NCBI GenBank assembly: GCA_002415025.1
Contig: DIBR01000014.1
Coordinates: 22,292-86,291, forward strand
Reading direction: 5' to 3'
Origin: Spongiibacteraceae bacterium UBA5047
Lineage (GTDB): Bacteria; Pseudomonadota; Gammaproteobacteria; Pseudomonadales; Spongiibacteraceae
DNA length: 64,000 nt
Shown one piece after another: positions 25,436 through 33,756 of the stretch. A program made the position numbers and the translations under genes. Within the stretch, counting starts at the first letter, position 1, and every line of letters starts with the position of its first letter. Under the pieces are notes generated by a model, which searched no databases, had not been told where the DNA came from, and saw only the letters and a program-made list of their open reading frames with translations.

Positions 25436-25673
25436 GGCACCCGTGAAATCTAACAACAAAAATACGTCTGGATGACGCAATATCACACGTCACATTGATA
25501 GCCACACACGAAGCACTCACCAACGCCATAGGCATATCTCCCTGATTTATTTTTATTTTTCCCTTGCTTAGAGTGTATGCCTCTACACAAAAATAGCAAT
25601 CTGAAATCTCTCCCGCAAACCACTGGTCGTTCAACGCCCCCAAAACACTCTCACAGCACAAAACAACGGACAC

Positions 25674-25696
25674 AAAAAAGGGCACCGGAGGTGCCC
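25674..25696 (-). terminator. Rho-independent terminator of recA
   Basis: A perfect 7-base stem GGGCACC / GGTGCCC with a 3-base loop (25680-25696) is followed, in the minus direction, by a run of six T. It lies 49 bases after the recA stop and separates recA from the cassette array. Confidence 0.9.
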
Positions 25697-25744
25697 TGAA
25701 AGGATAGATCTCATTGAGACCTGTCGAGGATCTGCTGACAGCCG

Positions 25745-26800
25745 TCAGGCTTCTGTTTCCTGTTCTTCGGGATCAATAGCGGCTGCCGCCTCGCCGTTTT
25801 CGGCGGGTTTGAACTTGGGCAGCAACTGGTCACGAATAGCCTGTTCAATTTCCTCGGCGACTTTTGGGTTTTCCTTCAGGTAATTAGCGGCATTGGCTTT
25901 ACCCTGCCCGATCTTGTCGCCGTTGTAGGCATACCAGGCGCCGGATTTGTCTACCAGCCCTTGCTGTACACCAAGGTCGATAATCTCGCCCATGCGATAA
26001 ATGCCCTGCCCGTACATAATCTGGAACTCGGCCTGCTTGAAGGGCGGAGCCACCTTGTTTTTGACGACCTTGACTCGGGTTTCGTTGCCCACCACTTCGT
26101 CGCCCTGCTTAACGGCGCCGATGCGGCGGATATCCAAACGTACTGACGAGTAAAACTTGAGAGCATTACCGCCGGTGGTGGTTTCGGGGTTGCCGAACAT
26201 CACACCAATTTTCATACGAATCTGGTTGATGAAGATAACGGTGCAGTTGGATTTGCTGATAATGCCGGTCAGTTTGCGCAACGCCTGACTCATCAGGCGG
26301 GCCTGCAAGCCAACGTGACTGTCGCCCATTTCGCCTTCAATCTCAGCGCGAGGCGTCAGGGCCGCTACCGAGTCGATAACCACCAGATCAACGGCGCCGG
26401 AGCGTACCAATGTTTCAGTAATTTCCAGTGCCTGCTCACCGGTATCAGGCTGGGACATGAGCAGGCTATCCAGATCAACACCGAGCTTCTCAGCGTAGCT
26501 GGGGTCAAAGGCGTGCTCCGCATCGATAAAGGCGCACACGCCGCCCTTTTTCTGGCTTTCGGCAATGGCGTGCAGTGTGAGGGTGGTTTTACCGCTCGAT
26601 TCCGGGCCGTAAATCTCAATAACCTTGCGGCGTGGCAAACCACCTACGCCAAGAGCCACATCCAGCGCCAGCGAGCCGGTGCTGATAACAGGGACCGCTA
26701 CCCGCTCCTGTTCACCCATGCGCATAATCGAGCCTTTACCGAATTGCCGCTCAATTTGTGACAGTGCTGCGCCCAGTGCCTTCTGTTTGTTATCGTCCAT
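25745..26800 (-). CDS. recA: Recombinase A
   Basis: 351 residues from the ATG at 26800 (MDDNKQKALGAALSQIERQF), the standard RecA start; the open frame continues upstream without function. Walker A is GPESSGKT at 65-72. Also visible are the family landmarks FIDAEHAFDPSYAEKLGVD, VVIDSVAALTPRAEIEGEMGD and TVIFINQIRMKIGVMFGNPET, and an acidic tail. It catalyses strand exchange in homologous recombination and triggers LexA cleavage. A LexA box lies 35 bases upstream, so it is SOS regulated. It diverges from mutS. The expected recX partner is missing after it; a terminator and then a gene-cassette array follow. Confidence 0.99.
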   Translation of the reverse strand: MDDNKQKALGAALSQIERQFGKGSIMRMGEQERVAVPVISTGSLALDVALGVGGLPRRKVIEIYGPESSGKTTLTLHAIAESQKKGGVCAFIDAEHAFDPSYAEKLGVDLDSLLMSQPDTGEQALEITETLVRSGAVDLVVIDSVAALTPRAEIEGEMGDSHVGLQARLMSQALRKLTGIISKSNCTVIFINQIRMKIGVMFGNPETTTGGNALKFYSSVRLDIRRIGAVKQGDEVVGNETRVKVVKNKVAPPFKQAEFQIMYGQGIYRMGEIIDLGVQQGLVDKSGAWYAYNGDKIGQGKANAANYLKENPKVAEEIEQAIRDQLLPKFKPAENGEAAAAIDPEEQETEA

Positions 26801-26834
26801 TGCTGACCCCGTTGTTTGCCGTACAGTAGAATGA

Positions 26835-26850
26835 CTGTATATATAATCAG
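26835..26850. promoter_or_regulatory. LexA (SOS) box of recA
   Basis: CTGTATATATAATCAG, a CTG-N10-CAG palindrome one of whose half-sites is the classical CTGTATAT. It lies 35 bases upstream of the recA ATG, the normal place for the SOS operator. Only this box is visible between recA and mutS. Confidence 0.88.
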
Positions 26851-26978
26851 TATATCTTGGCGCCCTGTCAACCGTTGCGGCAAAATTTTTCTGTAACGCC
26901 GGGAAGTCGCGCTGCCGTGGCCAGCCTGCCCGGCTTTGCGTACAATCGCTTCCTTTACCAACCCCAGATAATGGAACT

Positions 26979-29564
26979 ATGAGCGCCGTAGCCAGCACCG
27001 ATCAGCACACGCCAATGATGCAGCAGTACCTCAAAATCAAGGCTGAGCACCCCCGCGAGCTGGTGTTTTACCGAATGGGAGACTTCTACGAGCTGTTCTT
27101 TGACGACGCAAAAAAGGCCGCCGAGCTGCTGGATATCACCCTGACGGCTCGGGGCAAATCGGCTGGCGAGCCCATCCCGATGTGCGGTGTTCCCTACCAT
27201 GCAGCGGAGTCTTATCTTGGCCGGCTGGTTCGCAAAGGGCAGTCGATAGCCATAGCTGAGCAAATTGGCGACCCGGCAACGAGCAAGGGGCCAGTGGATC
27301 GCAAGGTGGTGCGCGTGGTCACCCCCGGCACGGTCAGCGACGAAGCGTTTCTGGATGATCGCCGCGACAACCTGCTGCTCGCCATTAACCGTCACGAAGA
27401 GCGCTTCGGGCTAGCCTGCCTGGATATAAGCAGCGGTCGGTTTTTGGTTCTGGAAGCCGAGGGCGAAGCCGCCATGCTGGCTGAAGTACAACGCCTGAAC
27501 CCCGTTGAAGTACTGATTAACGAGGCGCTCACGCTACCGGCGCTGGAAGGCCGTGCGGGCCTGCGGCGCTGCCCGCCCTGGGAATTTGAGCTGGAAACCG
27601 CCACCCGCTTGCTCAACCAACAATTTGGCACCCGAGATTTACAGGGCTTTGGCTGCGCTGACCTGCATACCGCACTCGGCGCCGCCGGTTGCCTGCTGCA
27701 ATATGCTCGCGAAACCCAGCGCACGGATTTACCGCATATTCGCGGTATTCAACATGAAAATCGCAGTGATAGCGTCTCTATTGATGCCGCTACGCGCCGC
27801 AACCTGGAACTGGACATCAACCTCGGCGGCGCTGAAGACAACACACTTCTCTCGGTACTGGATTCAAGCAAAACGGCCATGGGCAGCCGCCTGCTGCGCC
27901 GCTGGCTACACCGGCCACTGCGCGACCTGCACGAGTTGAACGGTCGTCAGCAGAGCATCGCCGATTTTCTGGGCGATATTATTTTTGACGGCCTGCGCGA
28001 CCAGCTTCGTGATATCGGCGATATGGAGCGTATTCTAGCCCGGGTTGCGCTGCGCTCGGCCCGCCCGCGCGACCTTACGCGCCTGTGCCGCTCGCTGTTT
28101 GCAGTGCCCGGTTTAGTGCAACAGTGCCGTCCGATCGACAACCCCTTTGTGCAATCACTCGCTGACCGGCTGGGGGAATTTACGGACTTAAGCGCCCTGC
28201 TCAACAAGGCGCTGATCGACAACCCGCCCATGGTCATTCGCGATGGCGGCGTGATTGCCGAGGGTTTTGATGCAGAGCTGGACGAGCTGCGCAACCTCAG
28301 CAGCAACGCCGGTGATTTTCTGGTGCAACTGGAAACCCGTGAACGCGAGCGCACTGGCTTGAGCACACTTAAGGTGGGTTACAACCGTGTACACGGATAT
28401 TACATTGAGATCAGTCGTGGCCAGTCTGGCAGCGCCCCGGTGGAATACACGCGCCGCCAAACCCTGAAAAACGCCGAGCGCTATATCACCCCCGAACTGA
28501 AGGAATTTGAAGACAAGGCCCTGAGCAGTAAAAGCCGCGCACTGGCCCGCGAAAAATGGCTGTACGAGCAACTGCTCGAAACCCTGAACGACTCTCTGCT
28601 CGCCTTGCAGACCTGCGCTGAAGCCGTTGCCGAACTCGATGTGCTCTGCACTCTGGCCGAGCGCGCCAGCTCGCTGAACTTTTGCCGCCCGGCCCTGGCG
28701 CACGATGCACCGCTGACCATCACTGAGGGCCGCCACCCGGTGGTCGAATCGGTTTTGGAATCGCCCTTTATTGCCAACGATACTCGCTTTGACGATGAAC
28801 GCCGCATGCTGGTAATTACCGGCCCGAACATGGGCGGTAAATCAACCTACATGCGCCAAACCGCATTAATTGTGCTGTTGGCGCATATAGGCAGCTTTGT
28901 GCCCGCACGCAGCGCCAGCATTCCGGTGGTAGACCAGATATTCACCCGCATCGGGTCCTCGGATGATCTTGCCGGCGGGCGCTCAACCTTTATGGTGGAA
29001 ATGACCGAGACCGCCAACATTCTCAACAACGCCACCGAGAAAAGTCTGGTGCTGATGGATGAAGTGGGCCGTGGTACCAGCACCTTTGACGGCCTGTCAC
29101 TGGCCTGGGCCTGCGCGGTCAGGCTGGTGGAAGACATAAAGGCCTGCACCCTGTTTGCCACCCACTACTTTGAACTGACGGCACTCCCGGAACTGTACGG
29201 ACAGGCCGTGAATGTGCATCTTGATGCCACCGAGCACGACGACCACATTGTGTTTTTACACGCCGTACAGGAAGGCCCGGCCAATCAGAGCTACGGCCTG
29301 CAGGTAGCCAAACTCGCCGGCATTCCGGCCCCGGTTATTCAGAATGCCCGCCGCAAACTGGCCAGCCTTGAGCAGCAGGTAATTCCGGCACCGACAACAA
29401 CCGCAGCAAGCGCCAATGGCACCGGCGTAACGCCATCCCAAGCCGACCTGTTCAGCGCAGCGGCGCCGGATCCGGCACGCGAGGCGCTCGACGAAATAAA
29501 CCCGGACGAAATGACGCCGCGCCAGGCGCTGGATGCTTTATACCGCCTGAAATCCCTGAAGTAA
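26979..29564 (+). CDS. mutS: DNA mismatch repair protein MutS
   Basis: 861 residues, about E. coli length (853). The mismatch-reading Phe-Tyr-Glu is at 36-38 (GDFYELF). The Walker A GPNMGGKST is at 615-623, and LMDEVGRGTSTFDG and FATHYFELT follow as Walker B and the signature and switch motifs. The C-terminal tail ends with a helical segment (ALDEINPDEMTPRQALDALY) like the tetramer-forming tail. MutS binds mismatches and recruits MutL. Transcribed away from recA across a 178-base gap. In many gammaproteobacteria mutS, recA and rpoS are neighbours, as here. Confidence 0.99.
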   Translation: MSAVASTDQHTPMMQQYLKIKAEHPRELVFYRMGDFYELFFDDAKKAAELLDITLTARGKSAGEPIPMCGVPYHAAESYLGRLVRKGQSIAIAEQIGDPATSKGPVDRKVVRVVTPGTVSDEAFLDDRRDNLLLAINRHEERFGLACLDISSGRFLVLEAEGEAAMLAEVQRLNPVEVLINEALTLPALEGRAGLRRCPPWEFELETATRLLNQQFGTRDLQGFGCADLHTALGAAGCLLQYARETQRTDLPHIRGIQHENRSDSVSIDAATRRNLELDINLGGAEDNTLLSVLDSSKTAMGSRLLRRWLHRPLRDLHELNGRQQSIADFLGDIIFDGLRDQLRDIGDMERILARVALRSARPRDLTRLCRSLFAVPGLVQQCRPIDNPFVQSLADRLGEFTDLSALLNKALIDNPPMVIRDGGVIAEGFDAELDELRNLSSNAGDFLVQLETRERERTGLSTLKVGYNRVHGYYIEISRGQSGSAPVEYTRRQTLKNAERYITPELKEFEDKALSSKSRALAREKWLYEQLLETLNDSLLALQTCAEAVAELDVLCTLAERASSLNFCRPALAHDAPLTITEGRHPVVESVLESPFIANDTRFDDERRMLVITGPNMGGKSTYMRQTALIVLLAHIGSFVPARSASIPVVDQIFTRIGSSDDLAGGRSTFMVEMTETANILNNATEKSLVLMDEVGRGTSTFDGLSLAWACAVRLVEDIKACTLFATHYFELTALPELYGQAVNVHLDATEHDDHIVFLHAVQEGPANQSYGLQVAKLAGIPAPVIQNARRKLASLEQQVIPAPTTTAASANGTGVTPSQADLFSAAAPDPAREALDEINPDEMTPRQALDALYRLKSLK

Positions 29565-29695
29565 GCGGTCGGAATAGCGCGTCAATTGTTACCGTTTGTT
29601 AGGCTTAAAATGGTACCCATTTCTTTTTGAGATGGTAGAATAGCCGCCTTTGAGCACCTGCACGTCAATCTTGGAACGTATTTAAGAGGCACCAT

Positions 29696-30019
29696 ATGAC
29701 ATTTGTGGTTGGGGAAAATTGCATCAAATGCAAACACACAGATTGCGTAGAAGTCTGTCCCGTCGACTGTTTTTACGAAGGCCCGAACTTTCTGGTCATT
29801 CACCCCGACGAGTGTATCGACTGCGCCCTGTGCGAACCCGAGTGTCCGGTAGATGCCATTTTCTCGGAAGATGAGCTGCCCGAAGACCAGCAGGTCTTTA
29901 TGGAACTGAATGCCGAATTGTCCGAGGTATGGCCCAACATCACCGAGATGAAGGAACCCCTGCCCGACGCAGAAGAGTGGGCTGGCAAGGAAGGCAAACT
30001 GCAGCACCTGGAACGCTGA
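29696..30019 (+). CDS. fdxA: Seven-iron ferredoxin FdxA
   Basis: 107 residues. The first cysteine group C-IKCKHTDCVEVCPVDC and second group CIDCALCEPECPVDA hold one 3Fe-4S and one 4Fe-4S cluster, as in Azotobacter-type FdI and Pseudomonas FdxA. The long C-terminal extension rich in acidic residues is also typical. Cytoplasmic electron carrier. AGAGG lies upstream of the ATG. It sits between mutS and rpoS as in pseudomonads and is closed by a strong terminator. Confidence 0.97.
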   Translation: MTFVVGENCIKCKHTDCVEVCPVDCFYEGPNFLVIHPDECIDCALCEPECPVDAIFSEDELPEDQQVFMELNAELSEVWPNITEMKEPLPDAEEWAGKEGKLQHLER

Positions 30020-30034
30020 GTTTCTGCCTGAACG

Positions 30035-30060
30035 AAAAAAGCGGCCAAGGCCGCTTTTTT
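30035..30060 (+). terminator. Terminator after fdxA, probably bidirectional
   Basis: A GCGGCC / GGCCGC stem with a short loop is preceded by six A and followed by six T, so it can stop transcription on both strands (fdxA, and read-through past rpoS). Confidence 0.92.
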
Positions 30061-30076
30061 ATTGCCTGCGTCTTTC

Positions 30077-30147
30077 GCCAGCAGGGCTGGCTCCCACAGC
30101 TTTCTGACGTCTTTGTGGGAGTTGGTCTTTCCGGGCACTCCCACAAA
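30077..30147. repeat. REP-like palindromic element between fdxA and rpoS
   Basis: The segment GCCAGCAGGGCTGGCTCCCACA is followed by a second palindrome with arms TTTGTGGGAG and CTCCCACAAA (30112-30147). The TGTGGGAGC-plus-GC-palindrome form is that of the REP elements of pseudomonads. It is placed between two gene 3' ends, as such elements usually are. Confidence 0.65.
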
Positions 30148-30150
30148 CCC

Positions 30151-31125
30151 TCAATCGAAAACCGCCTCCTGATTCACACCGCTGCTCTCGAAGATCGCCC
30201 TCAAAGTTTTCAGGGCCTCTACCTGAATCTGACGGACACGTTCACGCGTTAATCCAATCTCGGCGCCGACTTCTTCAAGTGTGGCAGGCTCGTGACCGCG
30301 CAAGCCAAAGCGCCGGGATATGACTTCGCGCTGCTTCTCGCTGAGTTCTCCCAACCAGTCGCCAATGGCTTCTTTTAAATGATCGTCCTGCAACAAGTCG
30401 GCGGGATCGTGTGCCTGTTCATCCGGCAAGGAGTCGAGCAGGGGCTTATCGGACTCCCGCCCCATTGGAATATCTACGGAACTGACCCGCTCATTAAGCC
30501 CGAACATTTTCTCCACGGCGGCTACCGGCTTGTCCACTCTATGGGCAATTTCTTCGGCTGTTGGCTCGTGGTCGAGCTGTTGCGTGAGTTCCCGCGCCGC
30601 ACGCAGATAAACATTCAGCTCTTTCACCACGTGAATCGGCAAGCGGATGGTTCGCGTCTGATTCATCAAACCGCGTTCGATGGTCTGACGAATCCACCAT
30701 GTTGCGTAAGTTGAAAAACGAAAGCCGCGTTCGGGATCAAATTTCTCGACCGCATGAATAAGACCCAGGTTGCCCTCTTCTATCAAGTCGAGCAGGCTTA
30801 AACCGCGATTCAGATAACGGCGGGAAATCTTGACCACCAGGCGCAGGTTGCTGACGATCATTCGCTTGCGCCCTGCTTCGTCGCCGCGCTGGGCGAGGCG
30901 TGCAAAGTGCACTTCTTCTTCAGCAGTGAGCAAGGGAGAGTAACCGATTTCGTTGAGATACAGTTGTGTGGCGTCCAGCTCGGAGCTGCGCGTGCGCCTT
31001 TTTTTGCGGGGTTTTAATTCGTTGAGCTGTGGTTCGCTGTTATCGGGTGAGTTAGCGGTTTCCTCGGCAATGAGAAATTGCTGGCTTGCATCGCGAACTG
31101 TGCGTTCTTCAGTGTCTACGTTCAT
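30151..31125 (-). CDS. rpoS: Stationary-phase sigma factor RpoS
   Basis: 324 residues from the ATG at 31125, preceded by TAAGGA 7 bases upstream; an ATG six codons earlier is the alternative. Region 1.2 starts ATQLYLNEIGYSPLLTAEEE, region 2 includes RYLNRGLSLLDLIEEGNLGLIHAVEKFDPERGFRFSTYATWW split over the usual helices, and region 4 ends in ATLEEVGAEIGLTRERVRQI. The conserved 2.4 helix (TYATWWIRQTIERGLMNQTR) is present. It directs the general stress response. It is downstream of nlpD, within which the main rpoS promoter lies in other gammaproteobacteria. Confidence 0.98.
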   Translation of the reverse strand: MNVDTEERTVRDASQQFLIAEETANSPDNSEPQLNELKPRKKRRTRSSELDATQLYLNEIGYSPLLTAEEEVHFARLAQRGDEAGRKRMIVSNLRLVVKISRRYLNRGLSLLDLIEEGNLGLIHAVEKFDPERGFRFSTYATWWIRQTIERGLMNQTRTIRLPIHVVKELNVYLRAARELTQQLDHEPTAEEIAHRVDKPVAAVEKMFGLNERVSSVDIPMGRESDKPLLDSLPDEQAHDPADLLQDDHLKEAIGDWLGELSEKQREVISRRFGLRGHEPATLEEVGAEIGLTRERVRQIQVEALKTLRAIFESSGVNQEAVFD

Positions 31126-31206
31126 GACAACGTCCTTAGGCAAAAATGCCGTATGTACACTATGAGCTGCCCTATTTACGCTTCTTCGACTATTTACACT
31201 CCGACC

Positions 31207-32052
31207 TTAATTCCGTTTGGGTAACAAACTGACGGGGTTAATGGGTTTCCCGTCTTTCCGTATTTCAAAATGCAGTTTCGTTCGGTCTGTTCCGGTATCG
31301 CCCATTCGGGCAATAACCTGCCCCTGCCGGATGGATTCTCCTTCCTTTACCAGCAAGCGGTTGTTGTGGGCATAGGCACTGAGATAGCGCTCGTTGTGTT
31401 TCACAATCAAAAGCTTGCCGTAACCCACCAAACCGCTGCCGGCGTATACCACCACGCCATTGGCGACTGCTTTTACAGGCTGCTCCTGTTTGCCCGCAAT
31501 ATCAATACCCTTATGGGCATATTCGGAGCCGCTAAAGCCTCGAATAACCTTCCCCGCCGTCGGCCATTGCCAAGCCGTTAGCGCTGTTGTCTCAACAACT
31601 TGCGTGGGCTTTCTGGCAGGCACTCTAGCTACTGGTGGCGATGCCGCGGTCGGCTTGGACGGGCTGTTAGACGCGCCGGTTTTACCTGCAGTTGGGGTTT
31701 TCGAGGGGCGCCGCACCGGCGCGCTCACCGCCGTCCGTTCGGGAGCTCGCGCCCTGTCATTCAGGTTCAAACGCTGGCCCGGCACAATACGATAATCCGA
31801 CCCTATTCCGTTAGCAGCTGCTAACCCCCTAAAGTCCAGTCCGTAGCGAAATGCTATTGAGTACAGCGTATCTCCCGAGCGTACAACATAGCTGCCCGGC
31901 ACACGCTCGGGGGGGGAATGAAGATCACTTACGGGGGCATAATTGGGCGCGCCGGTACACGCCGACAGCAGTGCCAGGGTGCAAACCAGGAGAAATTTCC
32001 ACGTCCGTCTACCGACGGCGGCAGCGACCCGGTTGGCTCTGGATTTTTGCAA
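31207..32052 (-). CDS. nlpD: NlpD, LysM/M23 lipoprotein and amidase activator
   Basis: 281 residues. A lipobox (LALLSAC) near residue 32 marks a lipoprotein. A LysM domain (GSYVVRSGDTLYSIAFRYGLDF, about 50-95) binds peptidoglycan. A proline- and lysine-rich linker leads to an M23-type domain (YAHKGIDIAG to LHFEIRKDGKPINP). The HxxxD is kept but the later HxH is reduced to KLHF, as expected for the non-catalytic NlpD/EnvC type that activates the AmiC amidase at the septum. Located directly before rpoS, as usual. About 170 bases separate it from the DUF368 gene upstream. Confidence 0.96.
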   Translation of the reverse strand: MQKSRANRVAAAVGRRTWKFLLVCTLALLSACTGAPNYAPVSDLHSPPERVPGSYVVRSGDTLYSIAFRYGLDFRGLAAANGIGSDYRIVPGQRLNLNDRARAPERTAVSAPVRRPSKTPTAGKTGASNSPSKPTAASPPVARVPARKPTQVVETTALTAWQWPTAGKVIRGFSGSEYAHKGIDIAGKQEQPVKAVANGVVVYAGSGLVGYGKLLIVKHNERYLSAYAHNNRLLVKEGESIRQGQVIARMGDTGTDRTKLHFEIRKDGKPINPVSLLPKRN

Positions 32053-32220
32053 AATGCCCCTCGCCCTCGCTGAAACTGCGGTCGAAAAAATGCGGCAAGC
32101 ACGCGAAAAAATGTGCCGCCACCTACCTCTTCCCGGTCACCTGATACGGGATTTTAATAACTGTTTGTACTTTAACCATGTTTAATATAAACAAAAAGTC
32201 TTAGTAAATAGTTAACAGTT

Positions 32221-33087
32221 TCAGGCTTCCTGCGGCTTCCGGCCGGCCCAGAAATTAACCCCGATCACTAGCAGCATGCCCACCGTAAAACTGGCGAAGT
32301 CCATTGCCAGCTCCGCCGGGAACACAACCGCCGGCGGCCCGGCTGAAGGATCGGCGGTCCAGGGCCACAACACTTTCACCGACGCAAACAATACACCGAT
32401 CAGGAAACTCATTAACAGGTCGCGATAGCGTTCCAGCAACCAGGACAGCAGTCGCACGAACAACAGCAAACCAACCGCACAACCACCTGCGAAAATTGCC
32501 AGGGTAAGCCATTGAAGCTGGTGCACAGCCTCCAGTACAAAAGGGTAAACGCCCATCATCAACAACAAAAAGCTGCCCGAAATACCCGGCAGAATCATCG
32601 CGCAAATGGCAATGGCCCCGGCACCAAACAAAATAAGGGGTGAGGGCGTAATTTCCACCGGTCGCAATTCAGAGATACCCAGCATCACCAACACACCTGC
32701 AAGCAGGCTGACAACCAGAGCACTGCGCCACTGTTGAATGTCACGCAGCAGCACAACCGCAGAGGCCAGAATCAGGCCAATAAAAAATGCGTAGATCTGT
32801 GTGGGATACTGCTCGAGTGCCAGACTGATCAGTTTGGCCAGCGAAAACAGGCTGCAGCCAATGCCGGCCACCAGCGCTATCAGAAAGTTGCCGTTAACCC
32901 GCAGCCAGCACGCCCGAACCTGCCCCTTGAGCAGTAGCCGCAAAAGCTCAAGGTCAAACGCACGAATGCTGTTTATCAGGGTCGCGTAAATGCCGGTAAT
33001 CAGCGCAACCGTACCACCGGAAACACCGGGCACTACATCCGCCGCACCCATTGCCATGCCTTTAAAAAAGGTGGAGAGCCAGTTCAC
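32221..33087 (-). CDS. DUF368 membrane protein, probable undecaprenyl-phosphate translocase
   Basis: 288 residues with about eight hydrophobic segments. The conserved DUF368 motif is near the N-terminus: GAADVVPGVSGGTVALITGIY, with a second PGISGSFLLLMMGVYP half-way. Members of this family were recently shown to flip undecaprenyl phosphate back across the inner membrane for reuse in wall synthesis. The start is a GTG that shares one base with the pcm stop (TAGTG), so the two are translationally coupled. Having this gene between pcm and nlpD is not the common arrangement. Family sure, reaction by analogy. Confidence 0.9.
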   Translation of the reverse strand: MNWLSTFFKGMAMGAADVVPGVSGGTVALITGIYATLINSIRAFDLELLRLLLKGQVRACWLRVNGNFLIALVAGIGCSLFSLAKLISLALEQYPTQIYAFFIGLILASAVVLLRDIQQWRSALVVSLLAGVLVMLGISELRPVEITPSPLILFGAGAIAICAMILPGISGSFLLLMMGVYPFVLEAVHQLQWLTLAIFAGGCAVGLLLFVRLLSWLLERYRDLLMSFLIGVLFASVKVLWPWTADPSAGPPAVVFPAELAMDFASFTVGMLLVIGVNFWAGRKPQEA

Positions 33088-33752
33088 TATCCCACCCTGC
33101 CGGAGACCAGGGGAACGAACATCACCGCTTCGATAGAGAGTTCTTCCAGGCTTTCGCCTTGCTTCTTTAACAGGCGCAATTGCTGGTGACGGCTGTTACC
33201 CACCGGAATGACCAGCATGCCGCCATCGGCGAGCTGGTCAATTAATGCTTGCGGAATAGTCTCGGGGGCGGCGGTGACCAAAATCCCGTCATAGGGGCCG
33301 CGCTCTTCCCACCCCATACCGCCGTCGGCATGTTTCAAGTGAACATTGCTCAGGCCGAGCATGCGCATGCGCTCGCGCGCCTTGGATTGCAGGGGAAGAA
33401 TGCGCTCCACGCTATACACCCTGTCTACCAGCTGGGCCAAGACGGCCGTCTGGTAGCCCGACCCTGTGCCCACTTCCAACACACGCTTTCGCGGCCCGGT
33501 AGACAGCAACAACTCCGTCATACGCGCAACGATATACGGTTGCGAGAGCGTTTGCTGATAGCCGATTGGCAGCGCGCTGTCTTCATAAGCGCGATGCGCC
33601 AATGCTTCGTCGAGAAATATATGGCGTGGCGTTCGCGCCATTACATCAAGTACCGCCTGATCTGTAACACCCTGTTCCCTCAGGCGACTGATCAGGCGAT
33701 CTCGCGTGCGCTGGGATGTCATCCCGATACCGCCCAAATTTAACTGCGTCAT
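33087..33752 (-). CDS. pcm: Protein-L-isoaspartate O-methyltransferase
   Basis: 221 residues, the normal length. The SAM-binding motif VLEVGTGSGYQTAVLAQLV and the preceding ISQPY-like motif (TLSQPYIVARMTELL) are clear, as is the late VTAAPETIPQAL. It methylates damaged isoaspartyl residues so that they can revert. In most relatives surE lies between truD and pcm; here truD ends up immediately upstream, 4 bases away, and surE is absent. It is coupled to the following DUF368 gene. Confidence 0.97.
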   Translation of the reverse strand: MTQLNLGGIGMTSQRTRDRLISRLREQGVTDQAVLDVMARTPRHIFLDEALAHRAYEDSALPIGYQQTLSQPYIVARMTELLLSTGPRKRVLEVGTGSGYQTAVLAQLVDRVYSVERILPLQSKARERMRMLGLSNVHLKHADGGMGWEERGPYDGILVTAAPETIPQALIDQLADGGMLVIPVGNSRHQQLRLLKKQGESLEELSIEAVMFVPLVSGRVG

Positions 33753-33756
33753 CTTT

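Larger units (their letters stand above)
23259..25454 (-). mobile_element. Gene-cassette array without integrase (CALIN), three cassettes
   Basis: Three minus-strand genes (thioesterase, acetyltransferase, DUF3883 protein) are each followed within 2 to 25 bases by a sequence with integron attC architecture, and each gene start lies 20-30 bases after the previous site. An isolated GTTAGAT core box at 25448-25454 marks the upstream edge. No integron integrase gene is in the window. Arrays of attC-bearing cassettes without an integrase are known as CALINs. The array abuts the recA terminator. It may extend to 20.9 kb through two degenerate sites. Confidence 0.7.

Noticed and set aside
25428..25685. 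85-codon minus-strand frame upstream of the DUF3883 gene
   Set aside because: It runs through the recA terminator stem and has no ribosome-binding site or protein-like conservation.
28188..28736. 182-codon minus-strand open frame
   Set aside because: Antisense to mutS; frame-shadow of a GC-rich housekeeping gene.
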